A stretch of 64,000 nt of DNA, from the NCBI GenBank assembly GCA_029255685.2, contig CM055313.2:53421579-53485578 (forward strand), given 5' to 3'. Below, in pieces: positions 49,322 to 59,662 of the stretch. This DNA is from Silene conica. Taxonomy: Eukaryota; Streptophyta; Magnoliopsida; Caryophyllales; Caryophyllaceae. Both the position numbers and the translations under genes were made by a program. The notes below the pieces were generated by a model. The model had not been told where the DNA came from. It did no database searches and saw nothing but the letters and a program-made list of their open reading frames with translations. Each line of letters begins with the position of its first letter. Within the stretch, counting starts at the first letter, position 1.

Positions 49322-49527
49322 AGCTTTTGAGGTAATCCCTTTCTTCTTTTTGGTTTGCCTTATTCTCACACATTTGAGGACAAAGTGTCATTCAAGAGTG
49401 GGGAAGGGAGTTATACTCAATGTACATATTTTCTTTAAGTTTAACAAAAAAAAAATGAAAAAAAAATGAATGAAAAAAAATGAAAAAAAAAAGAAAAAAG
49501 AAAAAAAAAAGAGAAAGGAATACCCGG

Positions 49528-49555
49528 CTAGGTGAAAACCCGAAAAGGAGCCTAG
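49528..49555 (+). other. 3' UTR hairpin 1 of 3
   Basis: Stem CTAGG/CCTAG around TGAAAACCCGAAAAGGAG. The inner stem is weaker than in hairpins 2 and 3 (one A replaces G). Confidence 0.6.
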
Positions 49556-49586
49556 GCAAAGAAAAAAGGGGAAAAGTGGCCGAGGA

Positions 49587-49614
49587 CGGAGTGAAAACCC
49601 GAAAGGGCGCTCCG
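49587..49614 (+). other. 3' UTR hairpin 2 of 3, GAAA loop
   Basis: Outer stem CGGAG/CTCCG. An internal loop has TGAAAA on one side and CG on the other. Inner stem CCC/GGG is capped by GAAA, a GNRA tetraloop. Confidence 0.75.
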
Positions 49615-49666
49615 GGTAAAATGAAGAATTGAGATGCGTGCCACGGGAGTTAGTGTGAGGACATCG

Positions 49667-49700
49667 CTAGAGTGAAAACCCGCAAGGGCGGGCGCTCTAG
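49667..49700 (+). other. 3' UTR hairpin 3 of 3, GCAA loop
   Basis: Outer stem CTAGAG/CTCTAG, inner stem CCC/GGG capped by GCAA (also GNRA), the same TGAAAA on the 5' side, and a longer CGGGCG on the 3' side. Confidence 0.75.
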
Positions 49701-50240
49701 GCAAAATGAGAGATCTAAGGAAAAAAAAACACACTATGTTTTCCCTCTTTATTTTTGGTGGGCGTCATAAGAAGGGTGCCCAAGAAGGTTGTTTTGGGTA
49801 GGACTAGTGGCCAAGGTGAGGAGAACCGCGGTGCGTTGTTGTTGGTTGCACCTTGCTGATGCAGTTGTTGGTAGTAGGTTGGCTAAGGAGTAGAGGCGTC
49901 TAGGAAATTTTTCATGGCATGCGGTTAATGTTTTGTTCAGAGATGTTGGGTTGATCGTTGGGTGATTTGATCATTGATGTGGCCATGAAAATTTTTGTTC
50001 TTGTCTAGGTAGGAGAAATAAGGGGCGTAGACTTTTGTACTTGCAAAGTTAAGCTTGTTGTTGATGGCGTGAGCCGTGTTTTGTTGGATTAAAGAGCTTG
50101 ATTGAACTTACCTATGTCTTTGTTTCCGAGGGATGATATAAGGAGGGCGAGTGAGAGGTGTTGTGTGGTTTATTGTGTTCGGATTCCTTTAATTGCTTCT
50201 CTTGTAAGACATTGAGTGTGTTTTGTTTATGTTTCCGAGT

Positions 50241-50260
50241 TTTGCTCGGGGACGAGCAAA
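50241..50260 (+). other. Pre-PPT hairpin TTTGCTCG-GGGA-CGAGCAAA
   Basis: Perfect 8-bp stem with a GGGA (GNRA) loop just upstream of the purine tract. From memory, similar GCTCGGGGACGAGC text is common before the LTR of Tat/Athila-like elements. Confidence 0.75.
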
Positions 50261-50261
50261 G

Positions 50262-50280
50262 GCCTAAGCGTGGGAAAGTT
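50262..50280 (+). other. Athila polypurine tract region
   Basis: GCCTAAGCGTGGGAAAGTT directly before the LTR start TGATATG. Confidence 0.65.
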
Positions 50281-51599
50281 TGATATGTCGTATTTAGTAC
50301 AAGTTTAAGAGGCGTGAGTTGGTTGGATAAACATGATATAAATGGTTTGTTAGAAGGATAATTGCATTAAGATCCATATTGAGTTGTTGGCACTATTTTG
50401 GGAGTTTTAGAAGAGATTATGGATCAATGAAGTGTAGATATCTTTTGGCTTGGAGTATTCGTTAATCATGGATAGGGTGCATACGATTTTGCCCTTTTTG
50501 GCCCATCAGGTGAAGAATCGAACCATTGGTCAAGCCCGTTGTTCAAGCAAGGAAAGAAGAAGAAGGAAGAAAAGCATCAGATTTTCCCGCGGGTCGCGGA
50601 TATGGCCGCGGGTGGCCCGTGTCTCGGCTTGTGTCGTTTTCTAATTTCTTTGTTTCCAACTTTCAGCGGGATTTTTAGGTTTTTATTTTATTTTTATTTT
50701 TTTTAGGATTTCTGGTATTAGGTTAAGTAGGAGGGAGACATTATTTTGGCAGTTACGTTTTATTTTGAAGAAAGAACGCTTATTTGGTTTTCCTTATGCA
50801 AACTATGAAGAACTAATTCTCCCTTCTCGATTCAAGGTATTTTGAAGCTACAAGTTTATCAATTGTGAGACCGTCTTAATCCTCTATTTTATGCTTGAGT
50901 ATTATTTATTCTCCGTTCATAATTTATGATTGTTGTATGTTTAATTGATTTGGCCAATTGATTATTTCATCCTTCGATCTAGTGCAATTCTATATGTTTG
51001 AATCCGTAATTGTTCAATTCGTTAGATAAAGTTGCAACCTTTAATCCAATTAATTGTATGCGTTTCATAGTAGTTGGGTAAAAGGGGGAATAAATATATA
51101 ATTCGAACCAATAACCGCGTGTGATAAAGGTCGTTATTCTCGTTGTATGTTCTGTTCATTCATGCTGTTTATGAATTAAATTTAGACGCGTGAATTAGAT
51201 TATTCATTGATTAGGTTGCTTAGTCTCGCGTTTCGAACTGAGTAATATTATCTGCGGAAGATATAAGACTCTTGTCTTACAACGGGATACTCAAGGGACA
51301 AATAGGGATTAATGGTCGTCGATCAATTGTTAACTAGTAGTGGACAAACCTTGACTCGGGTTTCTCAATCATCTGAAATCTTTGTTACTTTTAGTCTTTC
51401 ACCCATTTATTTAATTGTTATTCTTGTTGCTTAATCACTCAAACCCCTTCCCCCCCTTGGTTACCTTTTGTCTGCATTTGTTTACACATTAGTTGCATCG
51501 TCTTCCTTGCGGATTCGACACCCGACTTACCTCTACTATATAGTTAAGGTATTAGGACTTTATTACTTATTTTTGGGAGCATACGATTTCAGCTCACCA
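50281..51599 (+). repeat. Athila-like 3' LTR
   Basis: 1319 bp, TGATATG...CACCA. Its last 228 bases match the window start. The likely right TSD copy is CTTCC (51600-51604), but its left partner is outside the window. A GC-rich palindromic patch (CCCGCGGGTCGCGG) lies at ~50586. Confidence 0.85.
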
Positions 51600-52319
51600 C
51601 TTCCATATATAAGACTAGTTAAAATTACTGTCACTCCCTCTAAACTTCATGTATGAACATATCTCCTCGGCACATTGAGAATGGTTCTATACCATGAACA
51701 AATCATTTGATTCCAACTCTTTGATACTCTACTTAAGAATCCCTCTTAAGTTGCACATTTTCTTAGGGCCGTAAGGATTTAAAAAAATTGTAAGATGTTT
51801 CAAATACATTACTTCTTTTAGAATCATAATCCACGAAGGTAATTTTGTATCCTTTTGCCAAATTTCAACACTATGAAATGTAACCGCTAAGATGATCTTA
51901 ATCCCCCAAGCCTTAGTGCAAAACCCTTTTCCACCAATCTAGCTTGGATCATATTTGTAAAATATTCCTTTTCAAGTTAATTCGACAATTGCACTTGGAA
52001 TTTTATTTCGGATTATATGGCTCTAAGCCATTGCATCGAGTTGTAACTTAAAACAGTCTCTTTGTAAGTAAAAGGTTCTTTCTAAAAGTAACATGAATTT
52101 ATCATCTTCAACAAGATATGAGTTCAACCTTCCGAACAACCAACATTTGAATTTAGCCAAGAAAAATTATTTTCTTGCGACATATAACATGTCAACCCTC
52201 GCAATAAAGCGCAAATAAAAACAAAGCAGCATGTGGAAAATAGCGCGGAATTAAAACTTTTGACATGAATTAAAGCAATGGCCCCTTTGTCCAGTCTATG
52301 AGGCCGGAGGTGGGGGTGG
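51600..52319. other. Unassigned flank right of the Athila element
   Basis: AT-rich DNA without a convincing ORF. The style (short runs, CCCAC-poor, antisense-like) recalls the minus-strand tails of A and B, but I could not align it. On the minus strand a Pro-rich end (KPPPLVVAKPPPPPAS then TAG) is readable at 52289-52350. Origin undetermined. Confidence 0.4.
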
Positions 52320-53804
52320 TTTTGCTACTACCAATGGTGGTGGCTTCGACGCAGGGACTTCCGGGGAGTGACTATGATGAATGTGGATGTGGACCGAAAG
52401 AACACACCGAGCCGGAGGAGTGCGGAAGACCGCGAGTCTAAGAGAAGCGGGAGCGGCAAATCCACCAAGAGTCTTAGTAAGTTGAAGACGTGGGTTGCAG
52501 GCTTTGGCAAAAAGAGGAGATTCTCCAAGTAGTTTGGCCGGATTTTTTTATGGTATTTTATTTTGTTTTGTATTTTGTTAATGTTGTGTTTTGAGGCTAT
52601 AAGGCCAAAATTGTGTGAGTTATTTCATGATTTGGTTGTGTAGGATTGTGTGTCGTGGTGGTTTATTTGGTTGTATAGGTGAGCAGAACCTTGAAAGGTA
52701 AGTTGGTATGAGAATCAGGTTCACTCGTCCGAGTACGTGGTTCACTCAACCGAGTGTAATGTCCACTCGATCGAGTGAACTTCGACTCGACCGAGTGGAC
52801 TTGGGCAGAAACTTCCTGGAACATTTCACTCAACTGAGTGAAATATTCAATCGGCCGACTGACAGTTCACTCTACCGAGTGGGATGCCCACTCAACCGAG
52901 TGAGGTCTATTGGACCCTAGACTTGACTTTTGACCTTTGGGTGAGATTTTTGATCTTGTAATGAGTGTTATAACAATTTGGAAGTCATAAAAGTAGAATC
53001 ATATACAAGTTGCATGTCATATCATACGTGGATGAATGCGTACTTACATATAAAAACTATGCGTGGTCGTTGTATGTTGGCATATGAAACACGATAGTTG
53101 ACTAGTTGATTGTATGTATGATTGTTGCATGAGACGATAAAATAATGATACGATATATGCATGATAGTTTTGGGCCGTAACATGTTTAAAAGATTAATCG
53201 TTAATCAAACTCATGAATATAAGCATATACATATACGATTAGTATATATACATGAATGAATGCATGATTGAATTGACCTTTATAATGTTTTGATAGAAAC
53301 GTGATAGTCACGTGATCTCGTATAAACATAATAACGGTGATAATTAACAAGATGAGCTGTTATAGCATGATAAATAAAGTGGACCGGTGCGAAATTTATG
53401 AGAAGCATCTGACTCGTATGACCTATAAATAAAGGAAGTTTAACAACGTTATGTTGGTAATGCGTAGTGGTTATAGTAAGTGATGTATGAGTTATATGTG
53501 TGAGTATACCGTGTCTTTATACCTTGTTGAACTTTGGGAGGAAGTTCTCTTTTAGGGGGAGTGAATGCAATATTTTGGAAATAAGAAAGGAAAGTGAGTA
53601 AGTTATTAGACATAGTGATAACATGTGTCTAAAGGAACGAGAGTAAGATGAGCATGAGTATGGGAAACAAGTAAGAGTATGTGTATAAGAGTAAACGAGT
53701 GCGATTGTTAGGGAGGATATAAGACTTGACTTGAATCATGGATGAGAGAATGTGGAAATTGCAAGGGAAGAGTAAGTAGGTAAACCTTAAGGGCGAGATG
53801 AGAG
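52320..53804 (+). repeat. Flank X, left copy (decayed Gypsy-like 3' region)
   Basis: Repeated almost identically at 60946-62393. It holds a 52-codon basic frame (ATG ~52374, ending KKRRFSK), a palindrome cluster (52722-52905), and near 53530 ACTTTGGGAGGAAGTTCTCT...GGGGGAG followed by TGAATGCAATATTTTGG, which looks like a Gypsy purine tract and decayed LTR start. It ends with GAGAG, the TSD of element G. Confidence 0.75.
52722..52905. repeat. Cluster of CACTCRAYCGAGTG palindromes
   Basis: About eight imperfect to perfect copies. CACTCGATCGAGTG at 52764-52777 is a perfect 14-bp palindrome. Others are TTTCACTCAACTGAGTGAAA (~52824-52843) and CACTCTACCGAGTG, CACTCAACCGAGTG near 52868-52903. The right copy (about 61341-61490) lacks the first two through a ~40-bp deletion. 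Confidence 0.85.
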
Positions 53805-54838
53805 TGTGGGGAATAAAGCATGTATTCACCCTAAACTTGCAGGATTATAATGAAAAATACAGTTGTGTTTATAGTCATAAGATTAAAAAGGATAAGAAAA
53901 AGAATTCAACCTTTGGTCCTTTGTGCTTATGGCCTAAGAACAGGAATTAAAGTAAATTCCCTCCTATAACTTGCACCCAAGACTTGATTGAGATGATGCC
54001 GCGTGTGCTAGAAAATACTCTCCAATTGCCTTGCAATATGGGGAGAGCTTTTGAGAGGTTTTAGATGTGAGATCTGAGTTTTGGGAAAAAGATGTTCTCA
54101 AAACCCTAATTGTGAGAATTATGAATTACCAGTAAGTGACAAAAGGAGAAAGACTCTCCTTTTGTATTACTTAGGTCGGCCGAATGGGTCTTGGGTAAGG
54201 GTGGGCTTTTTCCACTCTTACCTTATACCTTTGCGTGATTCGACCCGTTTAGCTTTAAGTTGTTCGCGGGTTTTATTTATAAATCGTAACATGTTATCAG
54301 ATATTAATACAGTCGATATATTAATAATGGTCTGACAAAATACGATATTGTATAATTACCCAAATTAATATAACTGTTTATATTAATACGCGAATACTAT
54401 ATTTAATTAAATATAACCGTTTATATTTAATTTACGAATTAATCTTGTAATCCGTATTAGCTAAAATTATTTAATCCGTATTAAATAATAATCTCAACAT
54501 CTTATTGACTAATTTATTAGTCAACACCTCTGACTAACTGTTTAGTCATATCCGGCATAAATGTGACTGTATTTTCATACCTTCACATCTCTCAAACGTG
54601 TCCTATAGGTGTGACGTATAGGGACCAGTTGATCACCGCCATCCGTATGACAATAACGTCAAACTTATCTAGCAAGCCAACCGTTATTGATAAACGTGGA
54701 TCAACTGGAGTAACACGGCCTGCTTGTGATCCTTAAAGAGATTTAATAAGTCATTGTACTTAATTGTCAAGGACACCAGCCCCAACAGTTATGGCAATGA
54801 CGTTATCACACTACATGTGGAGGACACAATCTCCAACA
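53805..54838 (-). repeat. Element G 3' LTR
   Basis: 1034 bp, minus strand TGTTGGAGATTGTG ... CCCCACA. It begins 51 bases earlier than the LTR of F. It contains an 18-base segment (54707-54724) identical to 58746-58763 in its own pol, in place of the normal LTR text. Confidence 0.88.
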
Positions 54839-54853
54839 AACTCCCACTTGTCC
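54839..54853 (-). other. Element G polypurine tract
   Basis: Minus strand GGACAAGTGGGAGTT directly before TGTTGGAG of the LTR. Confidence 0.85.
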
Positions 54854-55626
54854 GTACAAGTGTAGGTGCGATAACCGAATCTCATATCCTTTTAAAATTT
54901 CTCCCACTCAATGTAAGACAATTTGCAAATCCGCATTCGCAAAGGTCGTATCTCACAAGCGATCTGTATCAAGAGTGGTTTCCCCGACTAGAGAGTAACT
55001 TAACTGATAAAACGAATCTGTATTCGAGCATGGCCATGCATTTCAGTTACTACTCCTCGAGTGGCCCTGAGAAATGATAAAATCCTGATAAGGGTTTGGA
55101 TATTTCCCTCAACTCGAATCCTGCCGATATCTCCCAGCATGAAATAACCCAGAAAAAATCCTCTTGGCCCCTGTTACGGTGACCGTGGGAAAGAAACCAA
55201 AGTTACCCAAAATCTGTCTTAATCTCAAGAAACAGTTGAAAGTCAAAAGACTCGACTCTAAGGAACACTATGGAGGTCCTATCCACGACCTGGCACCCAA
55301 TGTTATAAAACATTTAGGACTCCATAACGTTGTCACGGGGTATCCTACGAGATATCCGTATAACTCGCCTTTGTGATTGGTCAGTCATCCACGTGACTTA
55401 TGGCTCGTTGAACCCACCATCAACCAACGTCACAAAATGATTAACCGAGTTATCAGCTCAAGTGGGTAATCAAGGACCAAAACGATGTAATGTTAATCAG
55501 TTCACTTTGTAGTGTTCAAAATTGGCGTACAATTCCACATGAGAAACAAAACATTTTATATCATAACAATAAGGTTGAATAGAGTACACGAGAAAATGAA
55601 TTATTACATGAATTCATAAAAGAGTA
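54854..55626 (-). other. Element G 3' UTR
   Basis: Non-coding counterpart of the F 3' UTR, with CTCAGGGCCACTCGAGGAG (minus strand) near 55055. Open frames here are short and unsupported. Confidence 0.75.
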
Positions 55627-56100
55627 CTACAACTTAGGAATACATCCAATTCCCATGGAATGAATGTGCCCTTCATGCTTATCACGTGGTAATGCTTTTG
55701 TGAGAGGATCGGCTATGTTGTCATCCGTAGCGATCTTTTCAATAAAAATCTCCTTTTGCTCCACGTAATCTCTGATTAGATGAGCTTTCCGTTGTACATG
55801 CCTAGCCTTGCTGCTAGACTTATGCTCCTTAGCTTGGAAGATGGCACCGCTATTGTCACAATAGACGGTGATTGGGTCATTCGAACTAGGCACTACTGAT
55901 AGTCCTTGTAAGAATTGACGCATCCATATTGCTTCCTTAGCTGCTTCTGAGGCGGCATAGTACTCGGACTCAGTCGTAGAATCTGCTGTAACACTCTGTT
56001 TAGAACTTTTCCAGCTGACAGCAGCGCCATTAAGAGTAAAGACAAATCCAGACTGAGATTTCGAGTCATCTCGATCTGTTTGGAAGCTAGCATCTGCATG
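55627..56100 (-). pseudogene. Element G RNase H C-terminal part
   Basis: [53 protein letters not shown] and the pol end [15 protein letters not shown] ... IPKL, then the stop TAG at 55627-55629. Separated from the main pol frame by a 4-bp tandem duplication (TGCA) near 56097. Otherwise intact. Confidence 0.9.
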
Positions 56101-58861
56101 CGTAACCCGTGGCGCAGAGCGTTGAGTCGCCTCCATAAGTCAATCCCCAATCTTTAGTCGTCCGTAGGTACTTAAGAATGTTTTTCACGGCCATCCAGTG
56201 TTGTTCACCTGGATGAGCTTGGAATCGACTTGTCATACTCAATGCATATGCAACGTCAGGACGTGTGCATATCATGGCATACATGATCGATCCTATTGCC
56301 GAAGCATAAGGAATCCGACTCATGCGCTCTTTCTCTTCCACTGACTTAGCTTCTTGAGTCTTGCTCAAGTGAAGCCCAAGAGTCATAGGAAGGAACCCCT
56401 TCTTGGAGTTCGTCATGCTGAATCTCTCCAGAATCTTCTCTATATAAGATTCCTGACTGAGAGACAACATCCGTCGTGATCTATCCCTGTAGATACGGAT
56501 GCCCAAAATTCTTTGTGCCTCTCCCAGATCTTTCATCTGGAAATGGTTTTTCAACCATGCTTTAACCGAAGATAAGAGAGGTATGTCATTCCCAATCAAG
56601 AGTATGTCATCGACATACAGTACTAGGAATACAATCTTACTCCCACTCGACTTGATATAGAGACATGGTTCCTCGACTGATCGAATGAACCCATTCTCTT
56701 TTATCACTTGGTCGAAGCGATGATTCCAACTCCGCGATGCTTGCTTAAGTCCATAGATGGAACGCTTAAGCTTGCAAACTTTCTTAGGATGTGCTGGATC
56801 GATAAAACCCTCGGGTTGTACCATGTACAACTCTTCCTCCAAATAACCGTTTAAGAAGGCGGTTTTAACGTCCATTTGCCATATTTCATAGTCATGAAAT
56901 GCGGCGATCGCTAAGATAATCCGAATGGAACGTAGCATGACTACGGGTGCAAAGATCTCATCGTAGTGCAAGCCTGGCACTTGGGTGAAACCTTTAGCAA
57001 CTAGTCTAGCCTTATGGATATCTTGTTGTCCTTCCACGGCATGCTTTATCTTGTAAAGCCATTTGCATTGAAGGGGACGTACCTTTGCAGGTAGGTCCAC
57101 AAGATCCCACACGTTGTTCTCATACATGGAGTCCATCTCGGATTGCATGGCTTCTAGCCATAGCTTTGAGTCAGAATTGGTCATGGCACCTTTATAGGTT
57201 GTGGGTTCATTACCCTCTAGGAGTAAGACGTCATCTGTATCGTGTTCCTCGACCATACCAATGTATCTGTCCGGTGGAATAGAGACTCTTCCTGACCTCC
57301 TAGGTTCCTCAGGGATATCTACCGCAGCCTCGGTTGAAGGTACTGTTTCCTCCAATGGTTGCTCGGTAGTTGGTTCTTGAACCTCCGATAACTCGAAGGT
57401 TCTATTACTCGACTTGTTCTCGAGAAATTCTTTCTCTAAGAACGTCGCACTAGCCGCAACAAAAACACGTTGTTCGGTAGGCGAGTAGAAGTAATGACCA
57501 AACGTTCCCTTTGGATAGCCTATAAAGTATGTCTTGACCGATCGCGGGCCGAGCTTATCCTCGTGTCTCCACTTGACATAAGCCTCGCAGCCCCAAACCC
57601 GAATAAAGGACAAGTTAGGGACCGTTCCCTTCCATAACTCGAATGGAGTCTTGTCAACAGCTTTAGACGGACTTCGGTTAAGTATTAGAGCGGCCGACAA
57701 AAGAGCATAGCCCCACAATGAATCAGGCACAACGGTGTGACTCATCATGGATCGAACCATATCAAGTAAAGTTCGATTTCTCCGTTCGGACACACCATTT
57801 AATTGTGGTGTTCCAGGTGGAGTCAACTGTAGCACGATCCCACAGTCTTTTAGGTGTTGATCAAACTCGCGTGAAAGATACTCACCACCACGATCCGAGC
57901 GTAGTGCTTTAATCTTTCTACCCAGCTGGTTCTGTACCCGATTCTGGTATTCTTTGAACTTGTCAAAGGATTCACTTTTATGTTTCATCAAGTAGACATA
58001 GCCATATCTACTCAAATCATCCGTGAAAGTGATGAAATACCTATAGCCTTCTCTTGCGTTGATCGACATAGGGCCACATACGTCCGTATGTATGAGTCCT
58101 AATAGGTCGGCAGCGCGCATTCCAACACCTTTGAAGGAAATACGAGTCATTTTGCCGATGAGACATGATTCACACGTGCCATATGATTCGAAATCAAAGG
58201 GCGAAATAGCTCCATTCTGTATGAGCTGTTTTACGCGTTTCTCATTTATGTGTCCCATACGACAATGCCATAGGTAAGTTTGATCTTTGTCACCTACCTT
58301 TATTCTTTTATTATTCACATGTAATATCTCGGTGGTTTGATCTAAAACATAAATTCCATTCATGGAAACTGCCTTGCCATAAATCATATTGTGTAAGGAG
58401 AAAATACAGCTATTATTCTCTATTACAAATGAAAAGCCGAGTTTGTCAAGTGCAGAAACTGAAATAATGTTTTTGGACAAACTAGGAACATAATAACAAT
58501 TATATAAAAATAACTCGAATCCACTTGGAAGCTGGATTACGTATGTTCCCTTCGAGACTGCAGCCACACGTGCTCCATTCCCGACACGCAGGTCCACCTC
58601 ACCCTTGATTAGGGGTTCTTGGTTTCGGAGGCCCTGCACATGATTACATAGATGAGAACCACAACCAGTATCAAGTACCCAAGTTCCGCAACTTGCATGG
58701 TTAATCTCAATCATGTGAATAAAAGAAGAAGAAGACATACCAACAGGAGTAACACGGCCTGCTTTAATGTCCTCGCGATACACGGGGCATGAGCGCCTCC
58801 AATGCCCAGTCTTGTGGCAATGGTGACATTCCATGCTTGTATCCTTGCTCTTTGTCTTGCC
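56101..58861 (-). pseudogene. Element G pol: protease, integrase, RT, start of RNase H
   Basis: One open frame of over 900 codons, in frame with gag, from which only one stop (TAA at 58862-58864) separates it. Numbering from the Met at 58834: zinc knuckle C3-C16 (CHHCHKTGHWRRSC), protease DTG at 55-57, integrase finger H190, H195, C221, C224, catalytic D251, D314 and E350 (35 residues between the last two), then RT with QMDVKTAFLNGYLEEELYM and YVDD at 740-743, and the beginning of RNase H. All active-site residues are present. It ends at the 4-bp duplication near 56097. Angela/BARE-1-like by the YIDKVL/YASAIGSIMYAM type of text. The best preserved pol in the window and a possible recent helper. 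Confidence 0.92.
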
Positions 58862-59662
58862 TTATGAGTTACTCGACTCACCAGGCCCACTCTTAGTAAA
58901 TCCTGGTTTCTTGAACCTGGGCCTACCTACCGCTAGGTCGCCCTGAGCTTTAGCCTTCCCTTTACCTTTTCCCTTACTTGAGATCATGAGAACATCCTGC
59001 TTTAGACTCCCACTCAACTTTAGATCCTTCTCAGTCTGTACGAGAAGGGAGTGGAGCTCATGGGGAGTCTTCTTCATGTCGTTCATGTAGTAGTTGGCCC
59101 TAAAGAGGGCGAACCCATCATGAAGCGAATGAAGCATGCGATCAACGATGATGTTCTCACTGATCTTGCAGTTTAGGGTCTCCAGTTTCTCGATATTCTC
59201 AATCATGTTGAGAATATGTGGGCTAACAGCTTGGCCCTTCTGGAGTTTCGCCTCAAAGAAGCGACAGGTATGCTCATAAGAAACGATTCTCGGAGCCTTG
59301 GAGAATTCGTTAGTGAGCGTGGTGAAAATCTTGTTTGCACCATGGGTTATGAAGCGTCTTTGCAAATTAGATTCCATTGCATAGATGAGTACGTTCTTTA
59401 TCGCACCTGCTTCCATGACGAAGTCGCTATGAGCGCGAACATCGTTGGCTCTAGCTCCAGTTCCTGGGTGTGCCGGAATGGGCTCAGTTAAAAACTTAAG
59501 CTTTCCGTCAGCAATGGCAGCATTCCGTAGTGCTGCCTCCCAGTCAGAGAAGTTTGACCCATCATTCCTCAGTCTAGTTGACTGATTCATGGAGTCCATG
59601 AAGGCTTTTAGCCAGGATTCACGTGCTAGCTTGGCACTTGGCATTGGGTCTTCACCAGCCAT
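58862..59662 (-). CDS. gag: Element G Gag, capsid part (266 aa)
   Basis: UBN2-type Copia gag domain (residues ~10-220) and a Lys/Gly-rich basic segment. It ends in SSNS at a TAA where F reads CAG (two base changes). The zinc knuckle lies just beyond this stop in the same frame, so a terminated product would lack its nucleocapsid. ATG context and N-terminus match F. Homologous to the Gag of A/B/C in spacing of W, NF.DW, KNVLI.AME and FS.APR. Confidence 0.85.
   Translation of the reverse strand: MAGEDPMPSAKLARESWLKAFMDSMNQSTRLRNDGSNFSDWEAALRNAAIADGKLKFLTEPIPAHPGTGARANDVRAHSDFVMEAGAIKNVLIYAMESNLQRRFITHGANKIFTTLTNEFSKAPRIVSYEHTCRFFEAKLQKGQAVSPHILNMIENIEKLETLNCKISENIIVDRMLHSLHDGFALFRANYYMNDMKKTPHELHSLLVQTEKDLKLSGSLKQDVLMISSKGKGKGKAKAQGDLAVGRPRFKKPGFTKSGPGESSNS

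Larger units (their letters stand above)
49322..50280 (+). other. Athila 3' UTR
   Basis: After the ORF comes TTTGAGGACAAAGTGTCATTCAAGAGTGGGG-like purine-rich text, then an A-rich stretch (49446-49516), three GNRA-type hairpins, about 500 bases without recognisable signals, a perfect 8-bp hairpin, and the purine tract. No ORF of note. Confidence 0.7.
1..51599 (+). mobile_element. Athila-like Ty3/Gypsy LTR retrotransposon, 5' end outside window, split by four insertions
   Basis: The host element of the first 51.6 kb. The last 220 bases of its 5' LTR open the window and match the end of the LTR that finishes at 51599. Order on the + strand: LTR, tRNA-Asp primer site, gag, pol (RT, RNase H, integrase), an extra ORF, structured 3' UTR, purine tract, LTR. 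Own pieces are 1-492, 8835-10689, 18995-22099, 30854-32015 and 48892-51599, so about 7.8 kb of internal DNA without the insertions. Reading frames close exactly when the insertions and one TSD copy are removed. Lineage is inferred from the primer site, the pol sequence and the ORF after pol. Pol is dead: protease and the YMDD segment are missing. Confidence 0.9.

Noticed and set aside
49447..49510. A-rich tract considered as a poly(A) tail of a LINE or SINE
   Set aside because: No TSD, no LINE text, and it sits inside the Athila 3' UTR with Athila sequence on both sides.
53629..54335. Short frames in flank X and the F/G LTRs (also 62218-62924)
   Set aside because: Repeated only because of the segment duplication; no protein-like features.
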